Shown piece by piece: positions 35,318-43,385 of a stretch of 64,000 bases of DNA; within the stretch, counting starts at the first letter, position 1; the number at the start of each line of letters is the position of its first letter. The position numbers were made by a program, and so were the translations under genes. Source of the stretch: Caulobacteraceae bacterium (GTDB lineage Bacteria; Pseudomonadota; Alphaproteobacteria; Caulobacterales; Caulobacteraceae); the NCBI GenBank assembly GCA_030446805.1, contig JAUJMO010000001.1, positions 699,141 through 763,140 of the forward strand, read 5' to 3'. A model generated the notes under the pieces. That model was not told the DNA's origin, ran no database searches, and saw nothing but the letters and a program-made list of their open reading frames with translations.

Positions 35318-35339
35318 GGGTCCGGCGCGCGCCGGACCC
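35318..35339 (+). terminator. Hairpin downstream of dprA
   Basis: GGGTCCGGC-GCGC-GCCGGACCC is a perfect 9-bp stem with 4-base loop, starting 5 bases after the dprA stop. No T-run follows, so it may work as an intrinsic terminator only weakly or as a 3'-end stabiliser. Confidence 0.5.
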
Positions 35340-35442
35340 CCGTCATGGCCGGTGACGCGAAAAGCGGCTCATCAGTTTTGGCGCCCGGAAGGCAGCCGAG
35401 ACCGGATCGCGTCACCAGCCCGTTCGCCGCCCTGGGCGCCGC

Positions 35443-37956
35443 TCATTCCCGGCGGGGACCCCTGCAGAACTGTTCAACAACAAAGGCGGTTTCCGCGACT
35501 ATCGGCTCTCGCATGAACTGGTGGTGTCCGCCCGGAACGGTCGTCTGCATGACCTCTCCCTTGAGCGTGCCCGACCAACCTAGATGGCCGTCCGCATCGA
35601 AGAGCTGATCGATCGGGTCCCGATCTTCAGCCTTGACGATCAGGGTCCGCCCAAAAAAGTCCGGGGGGCGGTAAGCTGAACCGGCTTTGATCATGGTCAT
35701 CGCGAAGGCGACCTGTGAGCGTGGAATCCAGTCCGAAGGAGCGCCGGGGACCATCTGCCGAAGGAACTTGGCGAGCAGAACGCGCAGCCGGGGGCTGCGC
35801 GCAGCGCCCCTGGGCGCCCCGATAAGCTGGCGGGCCCGTCTTGCGGACCAGCGCACGATCTCAACCGCCGAAGGGCGGCGCGAGTGCAAAAGCGAGTCGA
35901 GCAGGATCAGGCTGACCGCCTCGCCCTCCCGTTCCAGAGCGCAGGCGAGATCAAGCGCGAGCATACCGCCCGCCGAGTACCCTGCGATGAGGTAGGGCCC
36001 CCGGGGTTGAATGGCTCGCAGCTCGGCGCAGAAACTCCGGGTGAGACGGGCGATATCCCCGTCCTGAGTGAAGGCCTCCTGGAGCGGGCCGGGCGCCACT
36101 CCATAGACGGAGCGTTCCGGTTCCAGCCGGCGCGCCAGAGCGAGATAGTTGAAGGGCTGCCCGAAGAGATCGGACACACAGAACAGCGGCGGGGCGGGAC
36201 CCCCAAGCTGGAGCAGGCTGATGTGACCGTCGGCGCGGACGCGCCCGTGCTCGAGCGATCGGGCCAGCTGGTGCGGGGTGGGCGACTGATGGATGAGGGC
36301 GGCTGGCAATTCGTAGCCAAGAAGTTCTTCGAGGCGCAACGCCGCTTGCACGCTCGCGAGCGAGTCGCCGCCCAGGTCAAAGAAGGAGTCGCGTGGCCCG
36401 ATAGGGCTCCGAGCGAGCACTTCTTCGAACACGTGAATGATCGGCCTCTCCATGCGGGAGACATCCGTCGCCGGGGACTTCGGTTCCTCATCAGGCCCGG
36501 GCAGCGCGTTGTAATCTATCTTGCCTGAAACCAGCCGCGGGAGCGCGCGCAGGATCACGATGCGTGCAGGCACCATGTAGTCGGGGAGCCAGGCCCCAAG
36601 CGTCTCCTTGACCTCGGCGGGCGTGAGCGGCTGCTGGGACTGAACATAGGCCACGATTTGCGAGCGCCCGGACGCCTCGCGGAGGGTCGCAACGGCGGCC
36701 TCGACCTGCGGCACACGCAGGAGGGAGGACTCGATTTCGCCAAGCTCGACCCGGAATCCGCGAACCTTCACCTGCTGATCCGCCCGACCGGCGAACCGCA
36801 GCTCGCCGTCAATCCACAAGCCCAGGTCTCCCGTTCGATAGAGGCGTCCGGACGGGCCTTCGAAAAAGCGAGCCGCGGTGAGGTCCGGCCGATTCAGGTA
36901 CCCGAGCGCCAGGCCAGGTCCCCCGATGTGGATTTCGCCAGTCTGCCCTTCGGCGACCTCTGACCCGTCCGCGCTGAGCAGCACGATCTCCGCCCCTCGG
37001 ACCGGACGCCCGATGGACGGTTCGCCCTCGAGACGGCGGGGGACCCGAGCGACGGTGGCGCAGGTTGTGGCTTCGGTAGGACCATAGTGGTTGTACAGCG
37101 TGAGCGAGGGACGGCCTCGATAAAGCTCGCGGGCGAGGTCGCCTGTCAGGACCTCGCCGCCTGCGTGCAGCACGCTCAGGCTTGGCGGAATGGCGTTCGC
37201 CCGGCAGAGCTCGGCCAGGGCCGAGGGTACGCTGTTCAGAAGGGTAGGCCGCTCGTCGGCGGCGAAGGGTTCGAGCGCATTCTCCTTCAGAATGACCGCG
37301 CCGCCGGTGCAGAGCGGGACGAAGATCTCCAAGACCGAGGGATCGAAAGCGACGGAGGTCGTGGCGGCGACGCGGGACAGATCCTCTGGCGCGTAATAGT
37401 CCCTTGCCCAGGCGACAAGGTGGGTCGCCTCATGGCCCAGCATCACGCCCTTGGGCGCGCCCGTAGATCCGGACGTGTATAGGAGATAGGCAAGGTCCGG
37501 CGGCGCACTCGCCACTGGAGCCGCCCGGTACGCCCGCTGGATCAGATCGCCCCCGGAGAGCTGCAGGACAGCACCGCCGAATTCGGAAAAGCCCGGCGAG
37601 GTGCAGTCGGTGAGCAGGATGGAAGCGCCGCTGTCCGCAAGCACGAATCGAAGGCGGTCCGGCGGATACCGAAGGTCAAGCGGCAGGTAAGCGCCTCCAG
37701 ACCTCAGCGTGGCCAGCAGCGCGGCCACCAGGCTGGGTGTGCGCTTCAGGCAGATCGCCACGAGCACTCCGGGGCCCGCCCCATGGCGCGACAGATCTCG
37801 GGCCATGCTCTCAACTTCGGCATCCAGCTCCCCGTAGCTAACCACGCGGCCGCGGAAGATGATGGCCGGGGCTTCGGGCGTAACCGCGGCGTTGTGAGCG
37901 AAGCCCTGTTCCAGACGAGCAGCCGTCACCAGAGCCGTTTCGGCGTTCGCGGGCAT
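35443..37956 (-). CDS. Orphan nonribosomal peptide synthetase: adenylation - carrier - thioesterase
   Basis: An 837-residue single-module NRPS. The adenylation domain spans residues about 15-490: YTSGSTGAPKG (161-170), FDPSVLE with Asp205, NHYGPTEA (289-296), YRTGDLG (373-379), and Lys479 in SGKIDYN. A carrier domain has DLGGDSL with phosphopantetheine Ser532. A type I thioesterase has GYSAGG (Ser661), LLDSLL (Asp687) and PGGHHQF (His811/812). There is no condensation domain. The eight variable code positions read by eye against GrsA are D-P-L-S-L-A-H-T, plus C; I do not recognise this code. Start at ATG 37956: the upstream 88 codons are not family-like. It lies between dprA and topA, a position normally without it. 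Confidence 0.88.
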   Translation of the reverse strand: MPANAETALVTAARLEQGFAHNAAVTPEAPAIIFRGRVVSYGELDAEVESMARDLSRHGAGPGVLVAICLKRTPSLVAALLATLRSGGAYLPLDLRYPPDRLRFVLADSGASILLTDCTSPGFSEFGGAVLQLSGGDLIQRAYRAAPVASAPPDLAYLLYTSGSTGAPKGVMLGHEATHLVAWARDYYAPEDLSRVAATTSVAFDPSVLEIFVPLCTGGAVILKENALEPFAADERPTLLNSVPSALAELCRANAIPPSLSVLHAGGEVLTGDLARELYRGRPSLTLYNHYGPTEATTCATVARVPRRLEGEPSIGRPVRGAEIVLLSADGSEVAEGQTGEIHIGGPGLALGYLNRPDLTAARFFEGPSGRLYRTGDLGLWIDGELRFAGRADQQVKVRGFRVELGEIESSLLRVPQVEAAVATLREASGRSQIVAYVQSQQPLTPAEVKETLGAWLPDYMVPARIVILRALPRLVSGKIDYNALPGPDEEPKSPATDVSRMERPIIHVFEEVLARSPIGPRDSFFDLGGDSLASVQAALRLEELLGYELPAALIHQSPTPHQLARSLEHGRVRADGHISLLQLGGPAPPLFCVSDLFGQPFNYLALARRLEPERSVYGVAPGPLQEAFTQDGDIARLTRSFCAELRAIQPRGPYLIAGYSAGGMLALDLACALEREGEAVSLILLDSLLHSRRPSAVEIVRWSARRARQLIGAPRGAARSPRLRVLLAKFLRQMVPGAPSDWIPRSQVAFAMTMIKAGSAYRPPDFFGRTLIVKAEDRDPIDQLFDADGHLGWSGTLKGEVMQTTVPGGHHQFMREPIVAETAFVVEQFCRGPRRE

Positions 37957-38388
37957 TCCGTTCGGGTTCCAGGCTTCTCGAGCGGGAAAAGGCGGGCCGG
38001 AGCGTAGTGCGCTGCACACAGCCCGCCTAGGTTGCTCGCCGTCGCACCCCACCCATCCGGACCTGTGGCGCCCGTAGCCAGTCTGTTCAGGAGGTTCGGG
38101 ACCACAGGATAGTTCCAGCTGATGTTGAGGTCCGGTCTCTCGGACCGACACTCTGTTCAGACGCGAAGATGGGATGTTCTTTCGCAAGAAAGGTTCCGGC
38201 GGAGAGGGAACGGATTCCACCCGGCTCGAGAGGCGAGCGGACTCGCTATTCGGCCCTGCCCCGACCGTCTGAGCGCCGACGACGCGGTAGCCGCACCGAT
38301 TGAGCCACGGAGAAGATAGCGGCTACGAGCGGGCGCTCCGGCCTCAGCTTCTCGTAGCTCACGAAGCGCCAGCGCCGCCGCTGCGGCG
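37957..38388. other. Intergenic upstream of the NRPS gene, no gene supported
   Basis: About 430 bases between the NRPS start and the transposase remnant. Open frames here include an 88-codon upstream extension of the NRPS frame, but they match nothing and carry no ribosome site. It probably contains the NRPS promoter, for which I see no recognisable box. Confidence 0.4.
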
Positions 38389-38531
38389 ACCGGGGGTGCA
38401 GGCGACTACGTCCACCCGATGGCGCCCGACAGCCTCGCCCGAAACTTCAGCGCAGCTCGCCCAACCAGGTCTGGCTCGCCGACCTCACCTACATGCCCAC
38501 CGGCGACGGCTCGCCTAACCCCGTCCACTGA
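38389..38531 (+). pseudogene. Frameshifted IS3-family transposase remnant
   Basis: In one frame DYVHPMAPDSLARNFSAARP is followed, one base over, by NQVWLADLTYMPTGDG. Together this is the segment just before and including the first catalytic Asp region of IS3-type integrase-core transposases, where ARxFxAxxPNQVWLADxTYxPTGxGWLYLA is typical. One base appears to be missing at about 38470, and the protein is broken after the Gly. No complete IS or terminal repeats are visible. It sits just upstream of topA and beside the NRPS island. Confidence 0.72.
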
Positions 38532-38656
38532 ACCAGGGGAGGATCACCTTCATGGCTCCGCCCGCCCACGCCGCTCGGTCGTCAACGCCGCCCTGCGTTG
38601 ACATCGCCCGACCGCCGCCCCCACTTTCCGCCGCTTCGCCCGGACACCCCCAACGC

Positions 38657-41245
38657 ATGAACGTCGTCGTCGTCGAAAGCCCCGCAAAGGCCAAGACCAT
38701 CAACAAGTATCTCGGCTCGGACTACAAGGTCCTGGCCTCCTACGGCCACATCCGCGACCTGCCGTCGAAGGACGGCAGCGTGCGCCCGGACGAAGACTTC
38801 GCCATGGAATGGGAGGTCGATCCCAAGGCGTCCAAGCGCATGAGCGAGATCGCGGACGCGCTCAAGGGCGCCAACCGCCTGATCCTGGCCACGGACCCCG
38901 ACCGCGAAGGTGAAGCCATCAGTTGGCACGTGCTGGAGGTGCTGCAGAAGAAAAAGGCGGTGAAAGGCGCGCAGGTCCAGCGCGTCACCTTCAACTCCAT
39001 CACCAAGGCCTCGGTCACCGAGGCCATGGCCCGCCCCCGCGACATCGACATGGAGCTGGTCGACGCCTATCTGGCGCGGCGCGCGCTGGACTACCTCGTG
39101 GGGTTCACCCTCTCGCCCGTGCTCTGGCGCAAGCTGCCCGGCGCCAAGTCCGCCGGCCGCGTGCAGTCGGTGGCGCTCCGCCTGGTGGTCGACCGCGAGA
39201 TCGAGATCGAGGCCTTCCGCCCGCAGGAGTACTGGACGGTGGCCGCCGCCGTCACCGCCGGCGGCGAGCCCTTCCCCGCCCGTCTGGTCACCCTGGACCG
39301 CAAGCGCCTGGGCAAGTTCGATCTGCCGGACGAAGCCTCCGCCCTTCGCGCCAAGAAGGTCGTGCAGATGGGCGACTTCTCGGTTCAGGCGATCGAGACC
39401 AAGCCCGCCCGCCGCTCGCCCCCGCCCCCATTCACCACCTCCACCCTGCAGCAGGAGGCCAGCCGCAAGCTGGGCTTCAACGCCACGCGCACCATGCAGG
39501 CCGCCCAGCGGCTCTATGAGGGGGTCGGCGAAGAGGGCGGCCTGATCACCTATATGCGGACCGATGGCGTCCAGGTGACGCCGGAGGCGCTGAACGAGAC
39601 CCGCGCCTTTATCGGCAAGCGCTTCGGCGGCGACTACGTCCCCGATCAGCCCCGGATCTACAAGACCAAGGCCAAGAACGCCCAGGAGGCGCACGAGGCC
39701 ATACGCCCCACCTCCCTCGACCGCGAGCCGTCCAAGATGCGGCTCGAGCCCGACCTCCAGCGCCTCTACGAACTGATCTGGAAGCGCATGGTGGCCTCTC
39801 AGATGGAGTCCGCGCGCCTGGACCGCACCACAGTCGACATCGCCACGCCGGACGGCGCCACGGTGCTGCGCGCCACCGGGCAGGTGGTGCTCTTCGACGG
39901 CTACCTCAGCGTCTATGAGGAGGGCCGCGACGACGACGCCGCCGAGGACGAACGCCGCCTGCCCCTCATCGTGCAGGGGGCCGCCGCCCAGGCCCGCGAC
40001 GTCTCCGCCGACCAGCACTTCACCGAGCCCCCGCCCCGCTACTCCGAGGCCACGCTGGTCAAGAAGATGGAGGAGCTCGGCATCGGCCGCCCCTCCACCT
40101 ACGCCTCGATCCTCCAGGTGCTGCGCGACCGCGACTATGTCCGCATGGACAAGAACCGCTTCATTCCTGAGGACAAGGGTCGCCTGGTCACGGCCTTTCT
40201 GGAGCAGTTCTTCAATCGCTATGTGGAGTATGACTTCACGGCCGACCTGGAGCAGAAGCTCGACGCCGTCTCGGCGGGCGACCTGGAGTACAAGGTCCTG
40301 CTGCGCGACTTCTGGCGTGACTTCCAGGCCGCCGCCGCCGAGATCGGCGAGCTGCGCATCACCGAGGTCCTCGATGCGCTCAACGAGGCGCTCGGCCCGC
40401 AGCTCTTTCCGGAGCGCGAGGACGGCCATGATCCGCGCCTGTGCCCCAGCTGCGCGATCGGCCGGCTGTCGCTCAAGACCAGTCGCTTCGGCGCCTTCGT
40501 GGGCTGCTCCAACTATCCCGAATGCCGCTTCACCCGCGCCATCGGCCAGCCCGAAGAGGGCGCGGAAGAGAGCGGCGACCGCGAACTCGGCGCCGACCCG
40601 GCCACGGGCCTGCCCGTGCACCTGAAGGTGGGCCGCTTCGGCCCTTACGTTCAGCTGGGCGAGGCCAACGGCAAGGACGACAAGCCCAAACGCTCCAGCC
40701 TGCCCAAGGGCTGGACGGCCGCCTCCGTGGACCTCGACCGCGCGCTCAAGCTGTTGGACCTGCCCCGGGAGGTGGGGCTCCACCCCGAGGACCGCGAGCC
40801 CATCCTGGCCGGCCTTGGCCGCTACGGCCCCTACATCCAGGTCGGCAAGACTTACGCCAATCTGGAGACCATTGAGGACGTCTTCGAGATCGGGCTGAAC
40901 CGCGCCGTGGCCCTGATCGCCGAAAAGCGCGCCGGCGGCGGCCGGCCCCAGCGCGGCGCGACGGCCAAGCCGCTGAAGGAGTTCGGCGCCCACCCGACTC
41001 TAGGCGACCCGATCGTGGCGCTCTCCGGACGCTATGGCGACTACCTCAAGGCGGGCTCCTTGAACGTCACCCTGCCCAAAGGGACGGACCTGGAGGCGCT
41101 CACCCCGGAACAGGCCATCGCGCTTGTTGACGCCAAGGCGGCCCTGGGCCCCAGCAAACCGAAGCGGGGAGCCAAAGCCCCGGCCCGCTCGCCCGCCCCG
41201 AAGGGGCCCAAGCGCGCCGCGCCCAAGAAGAAGGCCAAGGTCTGA
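38657..41245 (+). CDS. topA: DNA topoisomerase I
   Basis: An 862-residue type IA topoisomerase that relaxes negative supercoils. The Toprim domain opens with VVVVESPAKAKTINKYLGSD and ATDPDREGEAI; the active-site Tyr299 is in YMRTDGVQ; IGRPSTYA follows. One zinc-ribbon (CPSCAIGRLSLKTSRFGAF with CSNYPEC) and several lysine-rich topo C-terminal repeats (YGPYIQVGKTYANL, YGDYLKAGSLNV) end the protein in a basic Pro/Lys tail. ATG 38657 gives the standard N-terminus; the frame extends to 38552 without conservation. In the backbone order it follows dprA. Confidence 0.96.
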   Translation: MNVVVVESPAKAKTINKYLGSDYKVLASYGHIRDLPSKDGSVRPDEDFAMEWEVDPKASKRMSEIADALKGANRLILATDPDREGEAISWHVLEVLQKKKAVKGAQVQRVTFNSITKASVTEAMARPRDIDMELVDAYLARRALDYLVGFTLSPVLWRKLPGAKSAGRVQSVALRLVVDREIEIEAFRPQEYWTVAAAVTAGGEPFPARLVTLDRKRLGKFDLPDEASALRAKKVVQMGDFSVQAIETKPARRSPPPPFTTSTLQQEASRKLGFNATRTMQAAQRLYEGVGEEGGLITYMRTDGVQVTPEALNETRAFIGKRFGGDYVPDQPRIYKTKAKNAQEAHEAIRPTSLDREPSKMRLEPDLQRLYELIWKRMVASQMESARLDRTTVDIATPDGATVLRATGQVVLFDGYLSVYEEGRDDDAAEDERRLPLIVQGAAAQARDVSADQHFTEPPPRYSEATLVKKMEELGIGRPSTYASILQVLRDRDYVRMDKNRFIPEDKGRLVTAFLEQFFNRYVEYDFTADLEQKLDAVSAGDLEYKVLLRDFWRDFQAAAAEIGELRITEVLDALNEALGPQLFPEREDGHDPRLCPSCAIGRLSLKTSRFGAFVGCSNYPECRFTRAIGQPEEGAEESGDRELGADPATGLPVHLKVGRFGPYVQLGEANGKDDKPKRSSLPKGWTAASVDLDRALKLLDLPREVGLHPEDREPILAGLGRYGPYIQVGKTYANLETIEDVFEIGLNRAVALIAEKRAGGGRPQRGATAKPLKEFGAHPTLGDPIVALSGRYGDYLKAGSLNVTLPKGTDLEALTPEQAIALVDAKAALGPSKPKRGAKAPARSPAPKGPKRAAPKKKAKV

Positions 41246-41371
41246 TCTGAACAGGGCCCCGCTCATCCCGGGGGAGCGGCGGCCGGGGCCTCGGTTCGGG
41301 TGGCGCGCCGAAACAACCCGGCCGATAAGGCCTGGGCGCCCGCATGCCCGGACCTCAGCGGAGCGACGCCT

Positions 41372-41806
41372 ATGATCCTAAATCAGGTCACCCTTCCGGC
41401 GCAGGACTATGAGGCCTCCGTCGCCTTTTATCGCCGCCTCGGCCTAACCCAGATCGTGCACGCGCCGCCGCGCTACGCCCGGTTCGAAAGTGAAGGCGGC
41501 GCAACCTTGTCCATCCACATCGTGGAAGGCGCACCGACCCCGCCCGGGGTGGTCGTCTACTTCGAGTCATCGACGCTGGACGACACCGTGGCCCGTCTCC
41601 AAAGCGAGGGCGTCCTGTTCGATCGAGGTCCCCAGGATGAAACCTGGCTCTGGCGTGAAGCCCGCCTGCGCGACCCCGCCGGCAACGAGCTCCGCCTCTA
41701 CGCCGCCGGCGAGAACCGCCGCTTTCCGCCGTGGCGGCTCGAGACGGGCGGGGAGAGCACCCCGCTTAGCGCTTCTTCCCCAGGTGCACCGCGACGTCCT
41801 TGGTGA
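41372..41806 (+). CDS. Glyoxalase/bleomycin-resistance superfamily protein
   Basis: A 144-residue VOC-fold protein. It has the typical LNQVTLPAQDYEASVAFYRRLGL start and WREARLRDPAGNELRLYAAG near the end, giving a His/Glu-type metal site incomplete by eye. About 20 residues beyond the fold are Ser/Pro-rich. The coding end overlaps the convergent DUF3606 gene by 41 bases. VOC proteins include glyoxalase I and ring-cleaving dioxygenases; substrate unknown. ATG 41372 has AGCGGAGCG upstream. Confidence 0.83.
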   Translation: MILNQVTLPAQDYEASVAFYRRLGLTQIVHAPPRYARFESEGGATLSIHIVEGAPTPPGVVVYFESSTLDDTVARLQSEGVLFDRGPQDETWLWREARLRDPAGNELRLYAAGENRRFPPWRLETGGESTPLSASSPGAPRRPW

Positions 41807-41948
41807 GCTGCCCCGCCGCTCGAACGGCGGCCGTGATCTGCTCCTTGGTCACGCCCCAGCGCTTCATCCAGAACTCCACCTGGTGGCGGTCCGACACGTC
41901 GATCCGTTCGGCGGCGCGGAAGTCGCGTCGCCCCTTTTCCTTGCTCAT
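41766..41948 (-). CDS. DUF3606 small protein
   Basis: A 60-residue basic protein. RIDVSDRHQVEFWMKRWGVT followed by KEQITAAVRAAGQL matches the DUF3606 pattern (a small helical protein with a conserved Trp and 'V-x-x-x-Q/E-x-x-x-A-V' helix). Function unknown; it is common in alphaproteobacteria. Start at ATG 41948. Convergent with the glyoxalase-like gene; the ends overlap by 41 bases. Confidence 0.8.
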   Translation of the reverse strand: MSKEKGRRDFRAAERIDVSDRHQVEFWMKRWGVTKEQITAAVRAAGQLTKDVAVHLGKKR

Positions 41949-42072
41949 AATCTCGCCGCCTCCCTGTAACTGGCCACGAACTCCGGCACGGAGCTCCCGC
42001 CGGAGTTTCGCCGGCCCCGCGCTGGGCGCCCACCCGCCGGGGCCATAGCGATTGTCAGGGCAAGGCGTCGAC

Positions 42073-42885
42073 TCACGTCACCGCTCCTTCAGCGTCGGTG
42101 GGCTCGGTCCGGCTTCGCGGGGTCAGCGTCAAGGCCAGCCGGCCCAGCAGGGCCCAGCCCGCACCCAGGCTCCAGCCCGCCAGCACGTCCGTGGGCCAGT
42201 GCACGCCCAGGTACACGCGGCTGGCGCCCACACCCACCGTCAGGATCACCGCCGCGACGAGGATGAAGGCCTTGCCCCGCCATCGCCCCTCCAGGCTGGC
42301 CAGCACCGCGGCCGTGGTCAGGAAGGCCGCAGCCGCCAGAGTCGAATGCCCGCTGGGGAAGCTGTGCGAGTAGACAAAGCCGCCGTGCGGCACGAGGTCC
42401 GGCCGCGCCCGGTCGAACACGGTCTTGAGCGCCTCGCTGGAGACCAGGGCCGCCGTCACCGTCGCGGCGAGCACCCAGGCCTGCCGACGGAGCCTGTGGA
42501 ACAACAGGGCCGCGACCGCGACGACCGTCCAGATCGTCAGAACGGTGAACCCGCCCAGCGCGGTGACGTCGCGCGCAGCCTCTTCGAACCAGCGCGGTCC
42601 CAGGGGGTCGCCCAGGGCGCCGGGAGTGCGCAGGGCCAGCAGCACCCGCCGGTCCACCGCCGTTGTTGCGCCCTCCCCCACTTCCTCGGAAATGGCCAGA
42701 AAGACCCACAGCGCGGCGCTCACGCCGCCCAGCGCCAGCAAGGTGCGGAACTCCAGCCGTCTGAGCTGACCGGTGATCCAGGCCGCTCGGCCCTGGCGGA
42801 TGGGCGAGCGCTGCGTCCCGCGCCCGGAGATCGGGCTCGATCCTTTGCTCGGCTTCATCGAAGGGTGGGCCCCGGCCTCATGCAC
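42073..42885 (-). CDS. PAP2 family phosphatase
   Basis: A 270-residue membrane phosphatase of the PAP2 superfamily. The three catalytic motifs are complete: KTVFDRARP, SFPSGHS, and SRVYLGVHWPTDVL, between five or six hydrophobic helices. The family removes phosphate from lipids such as phosphatidic acid, undecaprenyl-pyrophosphate or diacylglycerol pyrophosphate. GTG 42885 has GGGAGAGG 8 bases upstream; ATG 42858 is the alternative but has no ribosome site. Single gene. Confidence 0.9.
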   Translation of the reverse strand: MHEAGAHPSMKPSKGSSPISGRGTQRSPIRQGRAAWITGQLRRLEFRTLLALGGVSAALWVFLAISEEVGEGATTAVDRRVLLALRTPGALGDPLGPRWFEEAARDVTALGGFTVLTIWTVVAVAALLFHRLRRQAWVLAATVTAALVSSEALKTVFDRARPDLVPHGGFVYSHSFPSGHSTLAAAAFLTTAAVLASLEGRWRGKAFILVAAVILTVGVGASRVYLGVHWPTDVLAGWSLGAGWALLGRLALTLTPRSRTEPTDAEGAVT

Positions 42886-43100
42886 TGCTCACCTCTCCCT
42901 GTGGGGGTTTTGCTCGCCGGAACGCGGACCCGGGCGTTCGGGTCCAGCCTGAGATCTGGGTCGGGCTTTGCGACGTGATCACGACGGCGGCCGCCCCCGG
43001 GGGGGCGGAACTCGCTGCACAGCTTGGCGTTTGATTCGACAGAGACGCGCTGTCGTGCGTCCTGCTCGCAGCGCGTCCTTCTGTTGAAGGAGACGTGACT

Positions 43101-43328
43101 ATGAGAACTCTGCACCTTCCGAAACTGCATGGGCATGGCGTGCGTCGCCGAGGCGACCGTTCGGCCGGCGACCCGGACCACCCCCCCGCGCATCGTCAAC
43201 TCGTCGAGCGGCTGGAGAGCATGGAACGGGTGGTCGACATGCTTGTGCTCGTGCTGGTCTTCGTGCTTGCGGCGGCGATGCTGTACGGGCTGGCGACGGC
43301 CTCCGGGACGGCGGACTGGCTGAACTAG
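43101..43328 (+). CDS. Small hypothetical membrane protein
   Basis: A 75-residue protein with an N-terminal basic/His-rich stretch and a single C-terminal hydrophobic helix (VDMLVLVLVFVLAAAMLYGL). AAGGAG lies upstream of ATG 43101; an in-frame GTG at 43095 is an alternative. No family recognised. It precedes rnr by about 60 bases on the same strand. Composition is normal for the region. Confidence 0.5.
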   Translation: MRTLHLPKLHGHGVRRRGDRSAGDPDHPPAHRQLVERLESMERVVDMLVLVLVFVLAAAMLYGLATASGTADWLN

Positions 43329-43385
43329 AAGACCGCGTCCGCGCACAGCGCTTGACGGCGGGCGCCGCGCGTCGCAGGCGGGGTC

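Noticed and set aside
37957..38220. 88-codon N-terminal extension of the NRPS frame
   Set aside because: It is not adenylation-domain-like and has no ribosome site; ATG 37956 gives the right start.
38582..40993. Long open frame antisense to topA (803 codons)
   Set aside because: It has no family motif and is the mirror of a GC-rich gene with high third-position GC. The same applies to other long antisense frames over gatB, rnr, clpA, dprA and pleD.
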